From the NCBI RefSeq assembly GCF_000953635.1, contig NZ_LN614830.1, positions 3,178,501 through 3,242,500 of the forward strand: DNA of 64,000 bases, in the 5' to 3' direction. The stretch comes from Legionella micdadei. Its GTDB lineage: Bacteria; Pseudomonadota; Gammaproteobacteria; Legionellales; Legionellaceae. Below, in pieces: positions 35,517-45,482 of the stretch (position 1 is the first letter of the stretch; each line of letters begins with the position of its first letter). Both the position numbers and the translations under genes were made by a program. The notes beneath the pieces are model-generated. The model saw only the letters and a list, made by a program, of their open reading frames with translations. It searched no databases and was not told where the DNA came from.

Positions 35517-36947
35517 ATGGATCTTAGTTTATTCGAAAAAATAAATGATTATGAATGGCGCATTCCCCCCCACCAATCCATGAGAGTTCCTGGTGTTATT
35601 TTCGCCTCAGAGGCTTTACTTATCGAGATGGATGAAAAAGTTTATGAACAATTGACTAATGTGGCGAAATTACCCGGTATCGTCTCTGGGGCATTCGCTA
35701 TGCCTGACGCACATTGGGGTTATGGGTTTCCAATTGGCGGCGTAGCCGCTTTTGATCCGGAGCAAGACGGCATTATTTCAGCAGGAGGTGTGGGCTTCGA
35801 TATCCTTTGCGGTGTTAGGTTATTAACTACTGGCCTTAATCGGAGTGAATTCGAGCCTTTCAAAGAACAATTAGCTGACGCACTTTTTGCCCAAATTCCA
35901 GCTGGTGTTGGCAGTAAAAGTCATATTAGATTAAGCGCAAAAATGATGAATGCAATGCTAGAAAGCGGTGCGAAGTGGGCGATAAAGCAAGGTTATGGTG
36001 ATCTCAAAGATTTAGAACACATTGAAAGCAATGGCTGCCTCGAAGGCGCATTACCCGATAAAGTCTCTGAACACGCTAAAGAACGACAAAAAGCAGAAAT
36101 GGGAACGTTAGGTTCAGGGAACCACTATCTCGAGATCCAAGAAGTAACCGAGATTTATTATCCAAAAGCAGCGACTGCTTTTGGTCTCACTAAAGGAGGT
36201 ATTGTTGTTAGTATTCACTGTGGCTCTCGCGGGTTAGGTCATCAAATTGGCACTGATTACTTGCGATCAATGACGATCTACGCCGAACGTCGGGGTATAA
36301 AGTTAGCTGATCGTGAATTGGCTTGCGCTCCCATAAAATCAACTCTTGGCGAAGATTATTTAGGTGCTATGCGAGCTGGCGCTAATTGTGCACTCGCGAA
36401 CCGCGAAATCATTACTCATTTTATGCGTGAAACCTTTCAAGACATTATACCGGGAGTAAAAATAAAACTCGTTTACGACGTTTCACACAATATCTGCAAA
36501 GAAGAATGGCATGAAATAAATGGCAAAAAGACCCGATTGTTTGTCCATCGCAAAGGTGCCACCAGGGCTTTTGGTCCAAATCATCCTGGGTTACCCAAAG
36601 ATTACGCCAACGTTGGTCAGCCTGTTATTATAGGCGGCAGTATGGGTACAGCATCCTATGTTTTAGTTGGAACAAAAACAGCTGAAAAAAAATCATTCAG
36701 CTCTGCATGTCATGGTGCTGGACGGGCGATGAGCCGTCATCAGGCCACTAAAAAATGGAGTGGTAAACAAATCATTGAGCAATTAGCACGCCGAGGCATA
36801 TTGATTCGAAGTGGTTCGTATCGAGGTGTTGCTGAAGAGGCGCCAGAGGCCTATAAAGATGTGACTAGTGTTGTCAATGCCGCTCATCATGCGGGGTTAG
36901 CAAAAAAGGTGGCAAAGTTAGAACCGATAGTTTGTATTAAAGGTTAA
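35517..36947 (+). CDS. rtcB: RNA-splicing ligase RtcB
   Basis: 476 residues. RtcB joins 2',3'-cyclic phosphate (or 3'-phosphate) and 5'-OH RNA ends using GTP and Mn2+. Mn and catalytic motifs: GVGFDILCGVRLL, GTLGSGNHYLEIQ, VSIHCGSRGLGHQIG and VYDVSHNICKEEWHE; the His guanylation region is SACHGAGRAMSRHQA. Start chosen with GAGG nine bases upstream. No RtcA cyclase or RtcR sigma-54 activator is adjacent, unlike E. coli. With archease upstream, a tRNA/rRNA repair role is likely. It overlaps the convergent SET gene by 11 bases. Confidence 0.96.
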   Translation: MDLSLFEKINDYEWRIPPHQSMRVPGVIFASEALLIEMDEKVYEQLTNVAKLPGIVSGAFAMPDAHWGYGFPIGGVAAFDPEQDGIISAGGVGFDILCGVRLLTTGLNRSEFEPFKEQLADALFAQIPAGVGSKSHIRLSAKMMNAMLESGAKWAIKQGYGDLKDLEHIESNGCLEGALPDKVSEHAKERQKAEMGTLGSGNHYLEIQEVTEIYYPKAATAFGLTKGGIVVSIHCGSRGLGHQIGTDYLRSMTIYAERRGIKLADRELACAPIKSTLGEDYLGAMRAGANCALANREIITHFMRETFQDIIPGVKIKLVYDVSHNICKEEWHEINGKKTRLFVHRKGATRAFGPNHPGLPKDYANVGQPVIIGGSMGTASYVLVGTKTAEKKSFSSACHGAGRAMSRHQATKKWSGKQIIEQLARRGILIRSGSYRGVAEEAPEAYKDVTSVVNAAHHAGLAKKVAKLEPIVCIKG

Positions 36948-38076
36948 ATAAATTGCTATAGTTCAAAAATAACCCCAATACAATGATGACCAGCACAATA
37001 ATAATGAAGCGATTGGCTAATTTCAAAATCGCTTGTTTTACTCCATGACGCGCAAATACTCTAAGCATCGCTACTCGTTGATCATTGCTGTCATATAATT
37101 CTTTACTATCAGAATTAACTACATTGCCATCTACATTAAATTTAAGAAGCTCCATTTGGCGAAAATATTTTTTGCTGTAATCAAACAGCAACTGCTCCCC
37201 TTTCTTAATATCCCTTAGGGCAAATAGCGCTATTACTTCCACACCTAAAACATTGTAACCAATTGCAATAAGATTTGCAGAGGTAGAGGTTGCCTCATCA
37301 CTGCTTGGAGCATGATTTATAAATCGAGCCATATTCCCGTATTCTCTGGCATCTACTCCTGTATTCAAAGCGTCTGTTTTAGGGTGGAAATAATAATGCA
37401 TGGCTTTGGGCTCTAAATTTTTCATTCCGCAATAAAATAAAACAAATTCATCTTTTTCAATCGGTTGACGGGTATAGATACCAAATCCAATAAAATGATT
37501 TATATAACGCAACTCCAATGGCTCAATATTGTCTGCCAAATCGAGTAATTCTCTGATCACATCGTCTTTTTTATAGAGTAAATCAGCATCGATTTCAGCG
37601 GGTAAATCCTCATAATAAAATTGCGATTCGATAATAAATTTGTCCTGAAAATGAAATTTGAAACCGGAAAAATCACTCACTATATCATTTAGTTGACTGA
37701 TGGTAATTTCTTCTTTGGCAGCCTTACGATAGTCAAGAGAAAATGGAATTTTATAGATTGATTTCAGTTTAAAGAAGGAAGAGGAAGGTAGAATTTCAAA
37801 ATGACAACTAAGCGGATTTTTTGCATGCAAAAGAGTTGCGTAAACGAGTCTTGGCACCCGTAACAAATCAGCAAAATTGTGATAACTATATCGATATAAA
37901 TTCGTTGATGAATGTAATGGAAGTTCGGTAAGCAAAGGATGGCTAAAATTGAATTGTTCAAGTGCATCTAGAGCGACTTCTTCATTATTTATTATACAAT
38001 TGCCTTCAGAAAGATTCAGAATTGCACTTTTATAAGGGGAATCCTTTTTTTTGTTATTAAGGATGATTTTAACCAT
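36937..38076 (-). CDS. SET-domain protein with C-terminal membrane anchor, candidate effector
   Basis: 379 residues. A SET lysine-methyltransferase domain spans about 188-302: HFIGFGIYTRQPIEKDEFVL, the SAM/active-site motif GNMARFINHAPSS (247-259) and the C-terminal GEQLLFDYSKKYF (293-305) with the expected Tyr. Residues 1-185 are unrecognised. A single hydrophobic helix (357-371, FIIIVLVIIVLGLFL) near the end looks like a tail anchor. SET proteins are mainly eukaryotic; Legionella uses them as Dot/Icm effectors (RomA/LegAS4 methylate host histones). It starts two bases after the proA stop (AGGGA before the ATG), so it appears co-transcribed with proBA. Confidence 0.78.
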   Translation of the reverse strand: MVKIILNNKKKDSPYKSAILNLSEGNCIINNEEVALDALEQFNFSHPLLTELPLHSSTNLYRYSYHNFADLLRVPRLVYATLLHAKNPLSCHFEILPSSSFFKLKSIYKIPFSLDYRKAAKEEITISQLNDIVSDFSGFKFHFQDKFIIESQFYYEDLPAEIDADLLYKKDDVIRELLDLADNIEPLELRYINHFIGFGIYTRQPIEKDEFVLFYCGMKNLEPKAMHYYFHPKTDALNTGVDAREYGNMARFINHAPSSDEATSTSANLIAIGYNVLGVEVIALFALRDIKKGEQLLFDYSKKYFRQMELLKFNVDGNVVNSDSKELYDSNDQRVAMLRVFARHGVKQAILKLANRFIIIVLVIIVLGLFLNYSNLFNL

Positions 38077-38078
38077 TT

Positions 38079-39338
38079 TTATTCCCTAATTTGGCCATCA
38101 CCTAAGATAATCCATTTATAACTTGTTAAGGCATTTAAACCCATTGGTCCCCGAGCATGTAATTTTTGCGTGCTAATCCCAATTTCCGCCCCCATACCAA
38201 ATTGTCCTCCATCTGTGAACGCAGTTGATGCATTAACATAGACAGCAGCCGCGTCCACATGATTTAAAAAATAAGAGATTGCTTTTGGATCCTCAGCAAT
38301 AATTGCTTCACTATGGCCGGAAGTGTATTGCATGATGTGCTTAACTGCTTCTTCAACTGAAGAAACAGTTTTAATCGACAGTTTATATGAGAGGAATTCT
38401 TGGCCAAAATCTTCAATAGTCGCCTTATGGAGTAAAATCTCTGGATAAAGCGGTTTAAGCGCTTTATAACTCAATTCGTCGGCAAAAATTTCTACCTGCT
38501 TTTCCGCCAGCAAGCCAACTACTCGGTGTAACTGAGTCAAGCATTTTTCATGAATGATTAGCGTATCTAAAGCATTGCAGACACTGACTCGCCTGGTTTT
38601 AGCATTGTTAATAACCAAACGGCCTTTTTCCACATCGCCACTGACATCAAAAAAAGTATGCACTATTCCAGCGCCTGTTTCGATCACTGGAATTTTGGCA
38701 TTTTCTCGAACAAAATTAATTAGCGCCTGGCTTCCTCTGGGAATGCACACGTCAATTAAATTTCTTGCGTTCAAAAGAACATTAATTGCCTGACGCTCGG
38801 AAGGTAACAAATAGACGGCGCTACTATCAATGCCTTGCTCTTGCAGGCTCTGATTAATCAAAGAAATTAGAATTTTATTGCTATATTGAGCCTCTTTCCC
38901 TCCCTTTAAAACGCAGGCATTCCCGCTTTTAAAGCACAAAGCGAAAACATCAATTGTAACATTGGGCCTGGATTCATAAATGACAGCTATTACACCAAGA
39001 GGAACAGAAACTCTTTGTAGGTGTAAGCCATTTGGCATTCGTTTGTCTTCAATGACTTTATTTAAGGGTTGGGGTAGGGATGCAACCAATTCTACATCAT
39101 CCGCGATTGATAAAATTCGTTCTTCTGATAACAATAGGCGGTCATATCGAGGATCTTCTTTGGCCATTAAAGCTAAATCTTTTTGATTTTCGCTGATTAT
39201 TTTTTGTGAATTCCGGCGTAAATTAGCCGCAAGATGTAGCAAAACATTTGTTCTTGTTTCTTCATCTAAAGTCATTAAACGATAGCTCGCTGTTTTGACC
39301 TTATTTAGCTGATGAATTAGTTCGTCTTCATTAAACAC
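38079..39338 (-). CDS. proA: Gamma-glutamyl phosphate reductase
   Basis: 419 residues, second step of proline synthesis, NADPH reduction of gamma-glutamyl phosphate. PLGVIAVIYESRPNVTIDVF, FKSGNACVLKGGKEA and the catalytic Cys in KTRRVSVCNALDTLIIH are visible, as is the C-terminal FGMGAEIGISTQKLHARGPM. It begins nine bases after the proB stop and is followed after two bases by the SET gene. Confidence 0.95.
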   Translation of the reverse strand: MFNEDELIHQLNKVKTASYRLMTLDEETRTNVLLHLAANLRRNSQKIISENQKDLALMAKEDPRYDRLLLSEERILSIADDVELVASLPQPLNKVIEDKRMPNGLHLQRVSVPLGVIAVIYESRPNVTIDVFALCFKSGNACVLKGGKEAQYSNKILISLINQSLQEQGIDSSAVYLLPSERQAINVLLNARNLIDVCIPRGSQALINFVRENAKIPVIETGAGIVHTFFDVSGDVEKGRLVINNAKTRRVSVCNALDTLIIHEKCLTQLHRVVGLLAEKQVEIFADELSYKALKPLYPEILLHKATIEDFGQEFLSYKLSIKTVSSVEEAVKHIMQYTSGHSEAIIAEDPKAISYFLNHVDAAAVYVNASTAFTDGGQFGMGAEIGISTQKLHARGPMGLNALTSYKWIILGDGQIRE

Positions 39339-39347
39339 TAGGATCTC

Positions 39348-40418
39348 CTAAAAAATATGCAAATGATCATAATGGATGAATTCCGGCATATCTTTTCGCC
39401 CTAAATATTCACTTAATTTATTGGCATCATACTTAGCAAGTCCAACACCAATTTTTTCACCTCCCGGCGTTAGAATTTCGACTACATCCCCTTTCTTAAA
39501 ATTACCCCTATAATTTTCAATGCCGATCGGCAATATACTGATAACTCGTCTATTTTCTTTTAGAATTTTGAATAGCCCTGGATTGACTGAAATGGATCCT
39601 GTTTGTTTGTCACTACTATAAGCAATCCATCTTTTTATATTTGACTTTTTCTTGCTTGGCAGGATGGTTGTCCCCAACTGCTCTTGCGTGATAATCCGCA
39701 TTACGGCAGATGGTTGATTAATGCTAGCAATATGGGTTGTGATGCCTAAGCTCGACATTTTACGCGCTGTTCCGAGTTTAGAAATCATCCCACCTCTACC
39801 ATAAGTACTTTTCATGGCGGAAACTTCAGGCCAATTCGTTTCAGGATTAATAATAGGAATCAATTCCGCACCCGGTTCGTTGGGCTGGCCAGTAAATACA
39901 CCCTCAACATTACTCAAAATTATTAATTTATCCGCATTCATTTGGGCAGCAATAAGACCGGCGAGTTCATCATTGTCGGTAAACATCAATTCTTCAATGG
40001 CAACACTGTCATTTTCATTAATAATAGGAATGATATTCTTATGTTCAAGTATCTCACGCAGCAATCTCGCAATGTTTAAGTAATGTTGTCGTGTCTGAAA
40101 ATCTTGTTTGGTAAGCAGTAGCTGCGCTGTAAGAAGATTATGCTCTCTAAACATGACCGCGTAGATATTCATTAATACATGTTGGCCTAAAGCGGCTAAA
40201 ACTTGTTTTTCACCGATCGAACTCCCGTATTGACGCCCCAAATATTGGCGCGCTACTTTTCGACCTGAACCAACAGCGCCTGAACTCACCAAAACCACAT
40301 AATGCCCTGCCTTTTGTAAGGCGACAATTTGTTCGACTAAATGCCGCATGATCGGCTCAAAAGGAGTTCCATCATTTGCCAAAATGCTTTGTGTTCCAAC
40401 TTTAATGACAACTTTCAT
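39348..40418 (-). CDS. proB: Glutamate 5-kinase
   Basis: 356 residues, first enzyme of proline synthesis. The amino-acid-kinase domain begins MKVVIKVGTQSI and has VVLVSSGAVGSGRK, IIPIINENDSVAIEELMFTD and STYGRGGMISKLGTARKMS. A C-terminal PUA domain (about 265-345, GIENYRGNFKKGDVVEI) is present as in E. coli ProB. First gene of a proB-proA-SET transcript. Confidence 0.95.
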   Translation of the reverse strand: MKVVIKVGTQSILANDGTPFEPIMRHLVEQIVALQKAGHYVVLVSSGAVGSGRKVARQYLGRQYGSSIGEKQVLAALGQHVLMNIYAVMFREHNLLTAQLLLTKQDFQTRQHYLNIARLLREILEHKNIIPIINENDSVAIEELMFTDNDELAGLIAAQMNADKLIILSNVEGVFTGQPNEPGAELIPIINPETNWPEVSAMKSTYGRGGMISKLGTARKMSSLGITTHIASINQPSAVMRIITQEQLGTTILPSKKKSNIKRWIAYSSDKQTGSISVNPGLFKILKENRRVISILPIGIENYRGNFKKGDVVEILTPGGEKIGVGLAKYDANKLSEYLGRKDMPEFIHYDHLHIF

Positions 40419-40586
40419 TCAAATGACCTGCTTGCAAAGCCATGAAGTACAGAAGGGTATATTAATACCATTATTACCAATAGAGAATGAATGATTCTAC
40501 TGAAATCAACGTGTGCTGATAAATAATCAACCCTTAAGAGAGAATTTTAGCAAAGATAATGACAGCATGAAGTTAAGGAAGGAAGG

Positions 40587-40606
40587 ATCCCCGCCTTCGC
40601 GGGGAT
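40587..40606. terminator. GC-rich hairpin after the C1 protease gene
   Basis: ATCCCCGC and GCGGGGAT form a perfect 8-bp GC-rich stem with the tetraloop CTTC. It is 43 bases past the stop of the minus-strand protease gene, upstream of proB. There is no long T-run on the minus strand (CCTTCCTT), so it is a likely but non-classical terminator. Confidence 0.55.
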
Positions 40607-40648
40607 GATCTTAATTTAATAACGGTGAACTACCAAGGTTAAGTAATC

Positions 40649-41746
40649 TTAACCTACAGCATTATCAGATACGTTACGAATACGCGCCACTTCTATCACG
40701 AGTAACTTGAAATAATCATAGGACATATAAAAATCCCCTTGATCTCCCACTTTTTTACCCCAAGAATTGCGTAGAGTGAATAAACCTCGATGCTCACGGC
40801 CTTGATCATCGATTGCAACGGCATTATCGTCGTAACCGGTAATCACCATTTCATGGCCACCAAAATTTTGTTTCAAATAAACATCTCTTGCGATTTCTGG
40901 AGTGAGGACCCAAGTATCTCCATCGACTTTATTTTTGCCTACAGCACCCGCAAAGCCTAAGTCAAAGTCGAGCAGCAGTACACCAAAAGTAAGTCTATCA
41001 CCTGCATTCAAGGCCGCTTTTACTTGTTCAACTGTTTTATTAGTATCCGTTCTATCCAATAAAGCTTGATAGATATCCAGAACAGGGGACCAAAGAACTT
41101 TTTCGCCGATGTCTTCACTCATTTGACGGTAGTCTTCTAAGTTGACGTATCCGCTGGGCTCTACCATATCATTCACAGGATATACGGTTAACCCACCACA
41201 TCCTTGGGATTGTTGGTGTTCTTTATTCACTATTCCAAAAACAGCTAACTGATCCAGAACAAAGCGTCCCCAAGAACCTTCCCAGCCGCTAGGGAAATAC
41301 GCATTTTTTTCTAAGTAATTACCAAGCTGTAGCGAACACAATTGGCTGACGTAATCACCCTTATTAAGAACAGCATCAATAGCTGCTGAAACAGCAAAAG
41401 TTACACAGGTCCCATGCATCCCTTGGTTTAGTACAGGGACATTACCCATCCCTAACTCTACTTTTTCTGGATAGGCTGAATTGTAGGTGCTTGTTGCAAA
41501 CTGCTTGGTATGAGCTAAAGCATTTTTTGCTCTAGATGCAAGTGCAGTTTTTGCTTTGTCAGAAAGTTCAACCTTTAACAAAGTGATTTTTCCTGTTGTT
41601 TCAGAAGCCTTTCCTGGAGCAATTTGTCTTTCCGAAGAATAGGGAGCTTTGACAGGTTGAGTGATCGTTCCCACAATTTTTATATCTTGGGCTATCACAT
41701 TTCCAGTAAATATCATGGATAAAAGAGCAAAATGTGCTAATTTCAT
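40649..41746 (-). CDS. Secreted C1-family (papain-like) cysteine protease
   Basis: 365 residues with signal peptide MKLAHFALLSMIFTGNVIA. The frame opens at 41806, but the ATG at 41746 has GGAGA upstream. A propeptide-like region (about 20-95) precedes the catalytic domain. The active site is recognisable: Gln108 and Cys114 in VPVLNQGMHGTCVTFAVS, His298 in NFGGHEMVITGYD and Asn327 in GLFTLRNSWGKKVG. The layout resembles the L. pneumophila Lpg2622 C1 protease, a type II secretion substrate, as I remember it. Likely exported by Sec and then the type II system. Confidence 0.85.
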   Translation of the reverse strand: MKLAHFALLSMIFTGNVIAQDIKIVGTITQPVKAPYSSERQIAPGKASETTGKITLLKVELSDKAKTALASRAKNALAHTKQFATSTYNSAYPEKVELGMGNVPVLNQGMHGTCVTFAVSAAIDAVLNKGDYVSQLCSLQLGNYLEKNAYFPSGWEGSWGRFVLDQLAVFGIVNKEHQQSQGCGGLTVYPVNDMVEPSGYVNLEDYRQMSEDIGEKVLWSPVLDIYQALLDRTDTNKTVEQVKAALNAGDRLTFGVLLLDFDLGFAGAVGKNKVDGDTWVLTPEIARDVYLKQNFGGHEMVITGYDDNAVAIDDQGREHRGLFTLRNSWGKKVGDQGDFYMSYDYFKLLVIEVARIRNVSDNAVG

Positions 41747-41837
41747 AAAAATCTCCAATATAATCCACGAGGACATCGTGGTTGAGCGAGTATATACCCA
41801 AGCCACTTCAAAATGCTAGATTTTGGACAACTTGAAA

Positions 41838-42659
41838 TTAAGATTTCAAACCTGGTACAGAAATGCGCTGCCTATCCTGTAATCTCAAGGCAGTTAACCG
41901 CCCGCCCCACAAACATCCGGTATCAATTGCAAAAATTGTAGGGTCTGGGGAATGTCCCTCCAAGGCAGCCCAATGGCCAAAAACAATATCGGCATTTATC
42001 GGTTTTCGGCTTGGCACCTCATACCAGGGAATTAGATTTTCAGGTGCATCATCAAGGGTGCCCTTGTAGGACAAGACTAGATTTCCTAGGCTGTCGCAAA
42101 ACCGCATGCGGGTAAAGTAATTTGTGATGACACGGAGTCTTTCTATCCCTGTTAATTCGTTTGACCAATGATTGGGCTCATTTCCATACATGTTCGTTAG
42201 GAACTCGCTGAAATTATCACCCGCTAACACGTCTTCCAATTCGTGTGCACAGGCTCTTGCTAAATCAAGATCCCAAACTGGGGCAATACCAGCATGACAC
42301 ATCACCACACCCAGGGCGGGATCGTAATGTAAAACAGACTGCTTACGTAACCAGTGGCCCAGCTCTTCGCTATCCTCTGCCGCTAAGACTTCATGCAATG
42401 TATCATCATGATTTTTCTTTGCTGGTTTTTTGACAAACAACATAGCTAACAAATGCAAATCATGATTACCTAGAGTAATAATGGGTTTGATGGGTAAATT
42501 TCTTATAAATCGCAGGACAGCAAGCGATTGCGGCCCACGATTGACTAAATCCCCCACGAACCACAAACGATCTTCATTCTCATTGAAATTGATTCGATCA
42601 AGCAGGCGTTGTAAAGGGTCATAGCAACCCTGTACATCGCCGATAGCATAATCAGACAC
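41838..42659 (-). CDS. apaH: Bis(5'-nucleosyl)-tetraphosphatase, symmetrical
   Basis: 273 residues. Hydrolyses Ap4A to two ADP. Metallophosphatase motifs: [50 protein letters not shown] and [11 protein letters not shown]. The start overlaps the end of the TraI_2-like gene by eight bases. In E. coli apaH follows rsmA-apaG; here a TraI_2-like gene occupies the middle position instead of apaG. Confidence 0.95.
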   Translation of the reverse strand: MSDYAIGDVQGCYDPLQRLLDRINFNENEDRLWFVGDLVNRGPQSLAVLRFIRNLPIKPIITLGNHDLHLLAMLFVKKPAKKNHDDTLHEVLAAEDSEELGHWLRKQSVLHYDPALGVVMCHAGIAPVWDLDLARACAHELEDVLAGDNFSEFLTNMYGNEPNHWSNELTGIERLRVITNYFTRMRFCDSLGNLVLSYKGTLDDAPENLIPWYEVPSRKPINADIVFGHWAALEGHSPDPTIFAIDTGCLWGGRLTALRLQDRQRISVPGLKS

Positions 42660-44010
42660 TGGTTAATACCCCTGGGCGAGGAGATGCCTGAAGTAAAGCG
42701 GGATTTTCAGCAACCCAACGTCCAGAGCTATTAAGATGAAGCATGGGACTCGCTGAATGGATAGCTTGTTTAGAGGTAAAATAACTACTATTGAATTGCG
42801 CTTGATAAATAAGCTCTGTTGCAGAGATGGTAGTGACTTTACCCGTACTAATATTGTGCAGTTGTACTTCTTCAGGAAGGGCTACGGCGTAATTTTCAAA
42901 GATAATTCCACTATGCATCTGTTGATTAGACGATTGTTCGAAACGAAAAATAACATTCCCATCTGCTCCAATATGATGCATACCCAAAGATAAGAATCCA
43001 TTACGTATCGCTTGTATGGAATTATATTGCGGGTTATTTTTCATGAACATATCCCACATCTCTGCACAGATAAGCAATCCACCAGGTACCATAAATAGCG
43101 GAGCCTTGTTAATCATGATTAACCCAGACTTTAATGAATTGGTAAGCCACTGAATAAATTCGATACCGATTTGTTGTTCTTTTTCGGCGATAGACTCAGG
43201 TACTCGATCCGTAAAGGTACTTATACGCCCATATCGGCCGCCCCTTCCTGAACCATAGCCCCCTTTTAGACCCAACTGACTTAAATAGCGCTGAATAGCA
43301 ATAGCATCGGCCCGGATTAAGATAGCGCCAAGTGTGCCTGCACCTTCGGTGTCCTCATTAAGCAATGCGAGCCAGACTGCTAATACGTCTGGATTAGAAG
43401 CGATCCATGCAAAACCACCGGCCGGCATTAAAAATCGAGCGATTAATATATTCAGGCGCCGACGAAACGCTTCATCGGTTTCTTTTTGAAACTGATAGCC
43501 ATAATAATGGCCAACAGCAACTAAACTTTCTAACAACGGATTCCATTGTTTCAAAAATTGGCCATTGCCATCAAATAAATCGACACTAAAATCAGTTTGT
43601 AACTTACCAATACCTTGTAAGATTGCAGCCGAAAAAAGCGCGTATTGCCATAGCTTTTGTTCTTCTGACAACCCGTCTTGGCTATCCTGGATTAGAAAAT
43701 TCTGGAATAAATTAAGAGCAGCCTCCGTGCGATTTAAAGCATGATCGACTAAGCCACCCGGTTGAGAGTAATAACTCGTTGATGTTTCGGGTAAATTTTG
43801 GCAATGATTTACCAAATTGTGCACAAGGCTAATACATAAGCCGTCAAAACGAGCCTCTCCTAATGCGCACGACTCTTTAATTTGCCGCAATAAAACACTA
43901 CGCTTCTCCTCGCCAAGTAAAAGCGATGAGGCGATAATGCGAGTTAAGTCCTTTAATGACCTAGTTTGCGACGATTTTCCTTTTTTTCCATAACGATGAA
44001 ACAAAATCAA
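42652..44010 (-). CDS. Chromosomal TraI_2-like protein with degenerate HD motif
   Basis: 452 residues. The N-terminal part resembles the TraI_2/MobH HD-type domain of conjugative relaxases: [20 protein letters not shown] keeps one His (H90), but where HD enzymes have His-Asp the protein reads [13 protein letters not shown] (Q132, G133). The C-terminal part (about 285-400, [39 protein letters not shown]) resembles the TraI_2 C-terminal winged-helix domain. It sits between rsmA and apaH, overlapping apaH by eight bases, with no conjugation gene nearby. Probably a domesticated homologue with a non-catalytic or altered role. Assignment is from motif memory. Confidence 0.65.
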   Translation of the reverse strand: MILFHRYGKKGKSSQTRSLKDLTRIIASSLLLGEEKRSVLLRQIKESCALGEARFDGLCISLVHNLVNHCQNLPETSTSYYSQPGGLVDHALNRTEAALNLFQNFLIQDSQDGLSEEQKLWQYALFSAAILQGIGKLQTDFSVDLFDGNGQFLKQWNPLLESLVAVGHYYGYQFQKETDEAFRRRLNILIARFLMPAGGFAWIASNPDVLAVWLALLNEDTEGAGTLGAILIRADAIAIQRYLSQLGLKGGYGSGRGGRYGRISTFTDRVPESIAEKEQQIGIEFIQWLTNSLKSGLIMINKAPLFMVPGGLLICAEMWDMFMKNNPQYNSIQAIRNGFLSLGMHHIGADGNVIFRFEQSSNQQMHSGIIFENYAVALPEEVQLHNISTGKVTTISATELIYQAQFNSSYFTSKQAIHSASPMLHLNSSGRWVAENPALLQASPRPGVLTSV

Positions 44011-44041
44011 CCTCCACCAAGCATCTTGTATTAATTTTACA

Positions 44042-44812
44042 CTAATTAGCGATTAATTTTGCTAGCTTTACATACTCCATCACTGAGATCCTCTCAGGTC
44101 GAGCAAGCGGATCAATGCCTAAATCGCTCAATTGTGCTGCACTAAGCAATGGCTTCAAATTATTTGCAAGGGTTTTACGCCGCATTGCAAAAGCCTTTGC
44201 TACTACTTGCTCAAGTGCATTAATATCCACTACTGGATAAGGCGAAGCCTGGTATGGGATTAAACGCACTATGGCTGAATCAACTTTAGGCACAGGATGA
44301 AAAGCTTCTGGCGGGACATCAAATAAAGATTCAACCTTACAGTGATATTGCACCATCACAGTTAATCGTCCATAAACTTTGGTACCCGGTTGAGCAGCCA
44401 AACGAGCAACAACCTCCTTCTGCAACATAAAATGCATGTCCTCAATGAAAGAGGCATAGTTAAGTAGGTGAAATAATAAAGGTGTAGAAATATTGTAAGG
44501 CAAATTACCAACGATTCTAAGATGAGATCCCCATTGGCTGAAATCAACAGTTAATGCGTCGGCAACAATTAGATGCAATTTACTGCCAGCCCCTGGCAAT
44601 GATCTAAGATGCTCTTGCAAATCGGTATCGATCTCAATTGCCGTCAACTTTTCTATATACTTAAGCAAAGGCTGAGTTAAAGCCCCTAACCCTGGGCCGA
44701 TTTCTACGACTTTATCCTCTTTTTGCAGATGCAAGACATCGAGAATCTTGTTAATAACATGCTTGTCCAGCAAAAAATTCTGACCAAAGCGTTTTCGGGG
44801 ACGATGACTCAC
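44042..44812 (-). CDS. rsmA: 16S rRNA dimethyladenosine transferase
   Basis: Dimethylates A1518 and A1519 of 16S rRNA. The GTG at 44812 is preferred over the longer frame from 44875 because it gives the standard N-terminus [19 protein letters not shown] and has AGGTGA upstream. SAM motifs: [38 protein letters not shown] and the target-base motif [18 protein letters not shown]. About 256 residues. It lies 31 bases upstream of the TraI_2-like gene, forming an rsmA-TraI_2-apaH transcript. Confidence 0.95.
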   Translation of the reverse strand: MSHRPRKRFGQNFLLDKHVINKILDVLHLQKEDKVVEIGPGLGALTQPLLKYIEKLTAIEIDTDLQEHLRSLPGAGSKLHLIVADALTVDFSQWGSHLRIVGNLPYNISTPLLFHLLNYASFIEDMHFMLQKEVVARLAAQPGTKVYGRLTVMVQYHCKVESLFDVPPEAFHPVPKVDSAIVRLIPYQASPYPVVDINALEQVVAKAFAMRRKTLANNLKPLLSAAQLSDLGIDPLARPERISVMEYVKLAKLIAN

Positions 44813-45059
44813 TTTGATTTCACCTAAAAAACAAGCGGAAATTATACCTCTTTTTGCTACAAAGTGTAGCATCATCGAGGAAATACTTGATTTTATTGCT
44901 AGTATATCTCTTATTTCGTAAAAAAAAGCCTTCTTAGCACAAAAAACTAGTTTTTTTGCGGAATTTTTGGGATTTATTTGATTGTTTTTGCTTAAAATTG
45001 AGCATTTTTGAAAAATTGTATTCCTTGTTAATCAGGATATAGATTAGTTACCGATTTTA

Positions 45060-45482
45060 TTAATTTTCAATAATCCGAATATATTGACTGAGTAACTCTC
45101 TCATTTGATGTAAATAAAGGGGTTTGTTGAGTACCTTATTCATTCCAGCCTGTAGGCAATTTTCTTCAGACTCACACAGTGTGTGGGCAGTTAATCCAAT
45201 GATGGGTATTGGCGATTTTTTCAATGATTTTTCCCATTCACGAATTAGATGGGTCAATTCAATCCCGGAAATTCCTGGTAACTCTATATCCGTAATAATC
45301 AGGTCAAAAATAGCGCTTTTTGCCAACGCTAAAGCCTGTTCGCCATCCATTGCAGAGACAAAATGGCATCCTGCTTGTGAAACGATCGATTCTACAAAGC
45401 GCAAAGCAACAGGGTTATCCTCAACAAGGAGAATTTGAGGAAGATTACTTGATGTAGTAGAAGATTGTTTTGTATTAGCCAT
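45060..45482 (-). CDS. Stand-alone response-regulator receiver domain
   Basis: 140 residues: a short Ser/Thr tail and one CheY-like receiver. Acidic pair E21-D22 (ILLVEDNPVALRFVES), phosphoacceptor D65 (LIITDIELPGISGIEL), T97 (IIGLTAHT) and K119 (NKVLNKPLYL) are all in place. No output domain and no adjacent histidine kinase. The AxxNK-x-L-x-KP end resembles receivers attached to hybrid kinases of phosphorelays, so it may relay phosphate between proteins. No ribosome binding site is apparent. Confidence 0.88.
   Translation of the reverse strand: MANTKQSSTTSSNLPQILLVEDNPVALRFVESIVSQAGCHFVSAMDGEQALALAKSAIFDLIITDIELPGISGIELTHLIREWEKSLKKSPIPIIGLTAHTLCESEENCLQAGMNKVLNKPLYLHQMRELLSQYIRIIEN

Noticed and set aside
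42652-44010. Integrative conjugative element or relaxase locus
   Set aside because: Only one TraI_2-like gene is present, embedded between rsmA and apaH, with no other transfer gene, integrase or attachment repeat.
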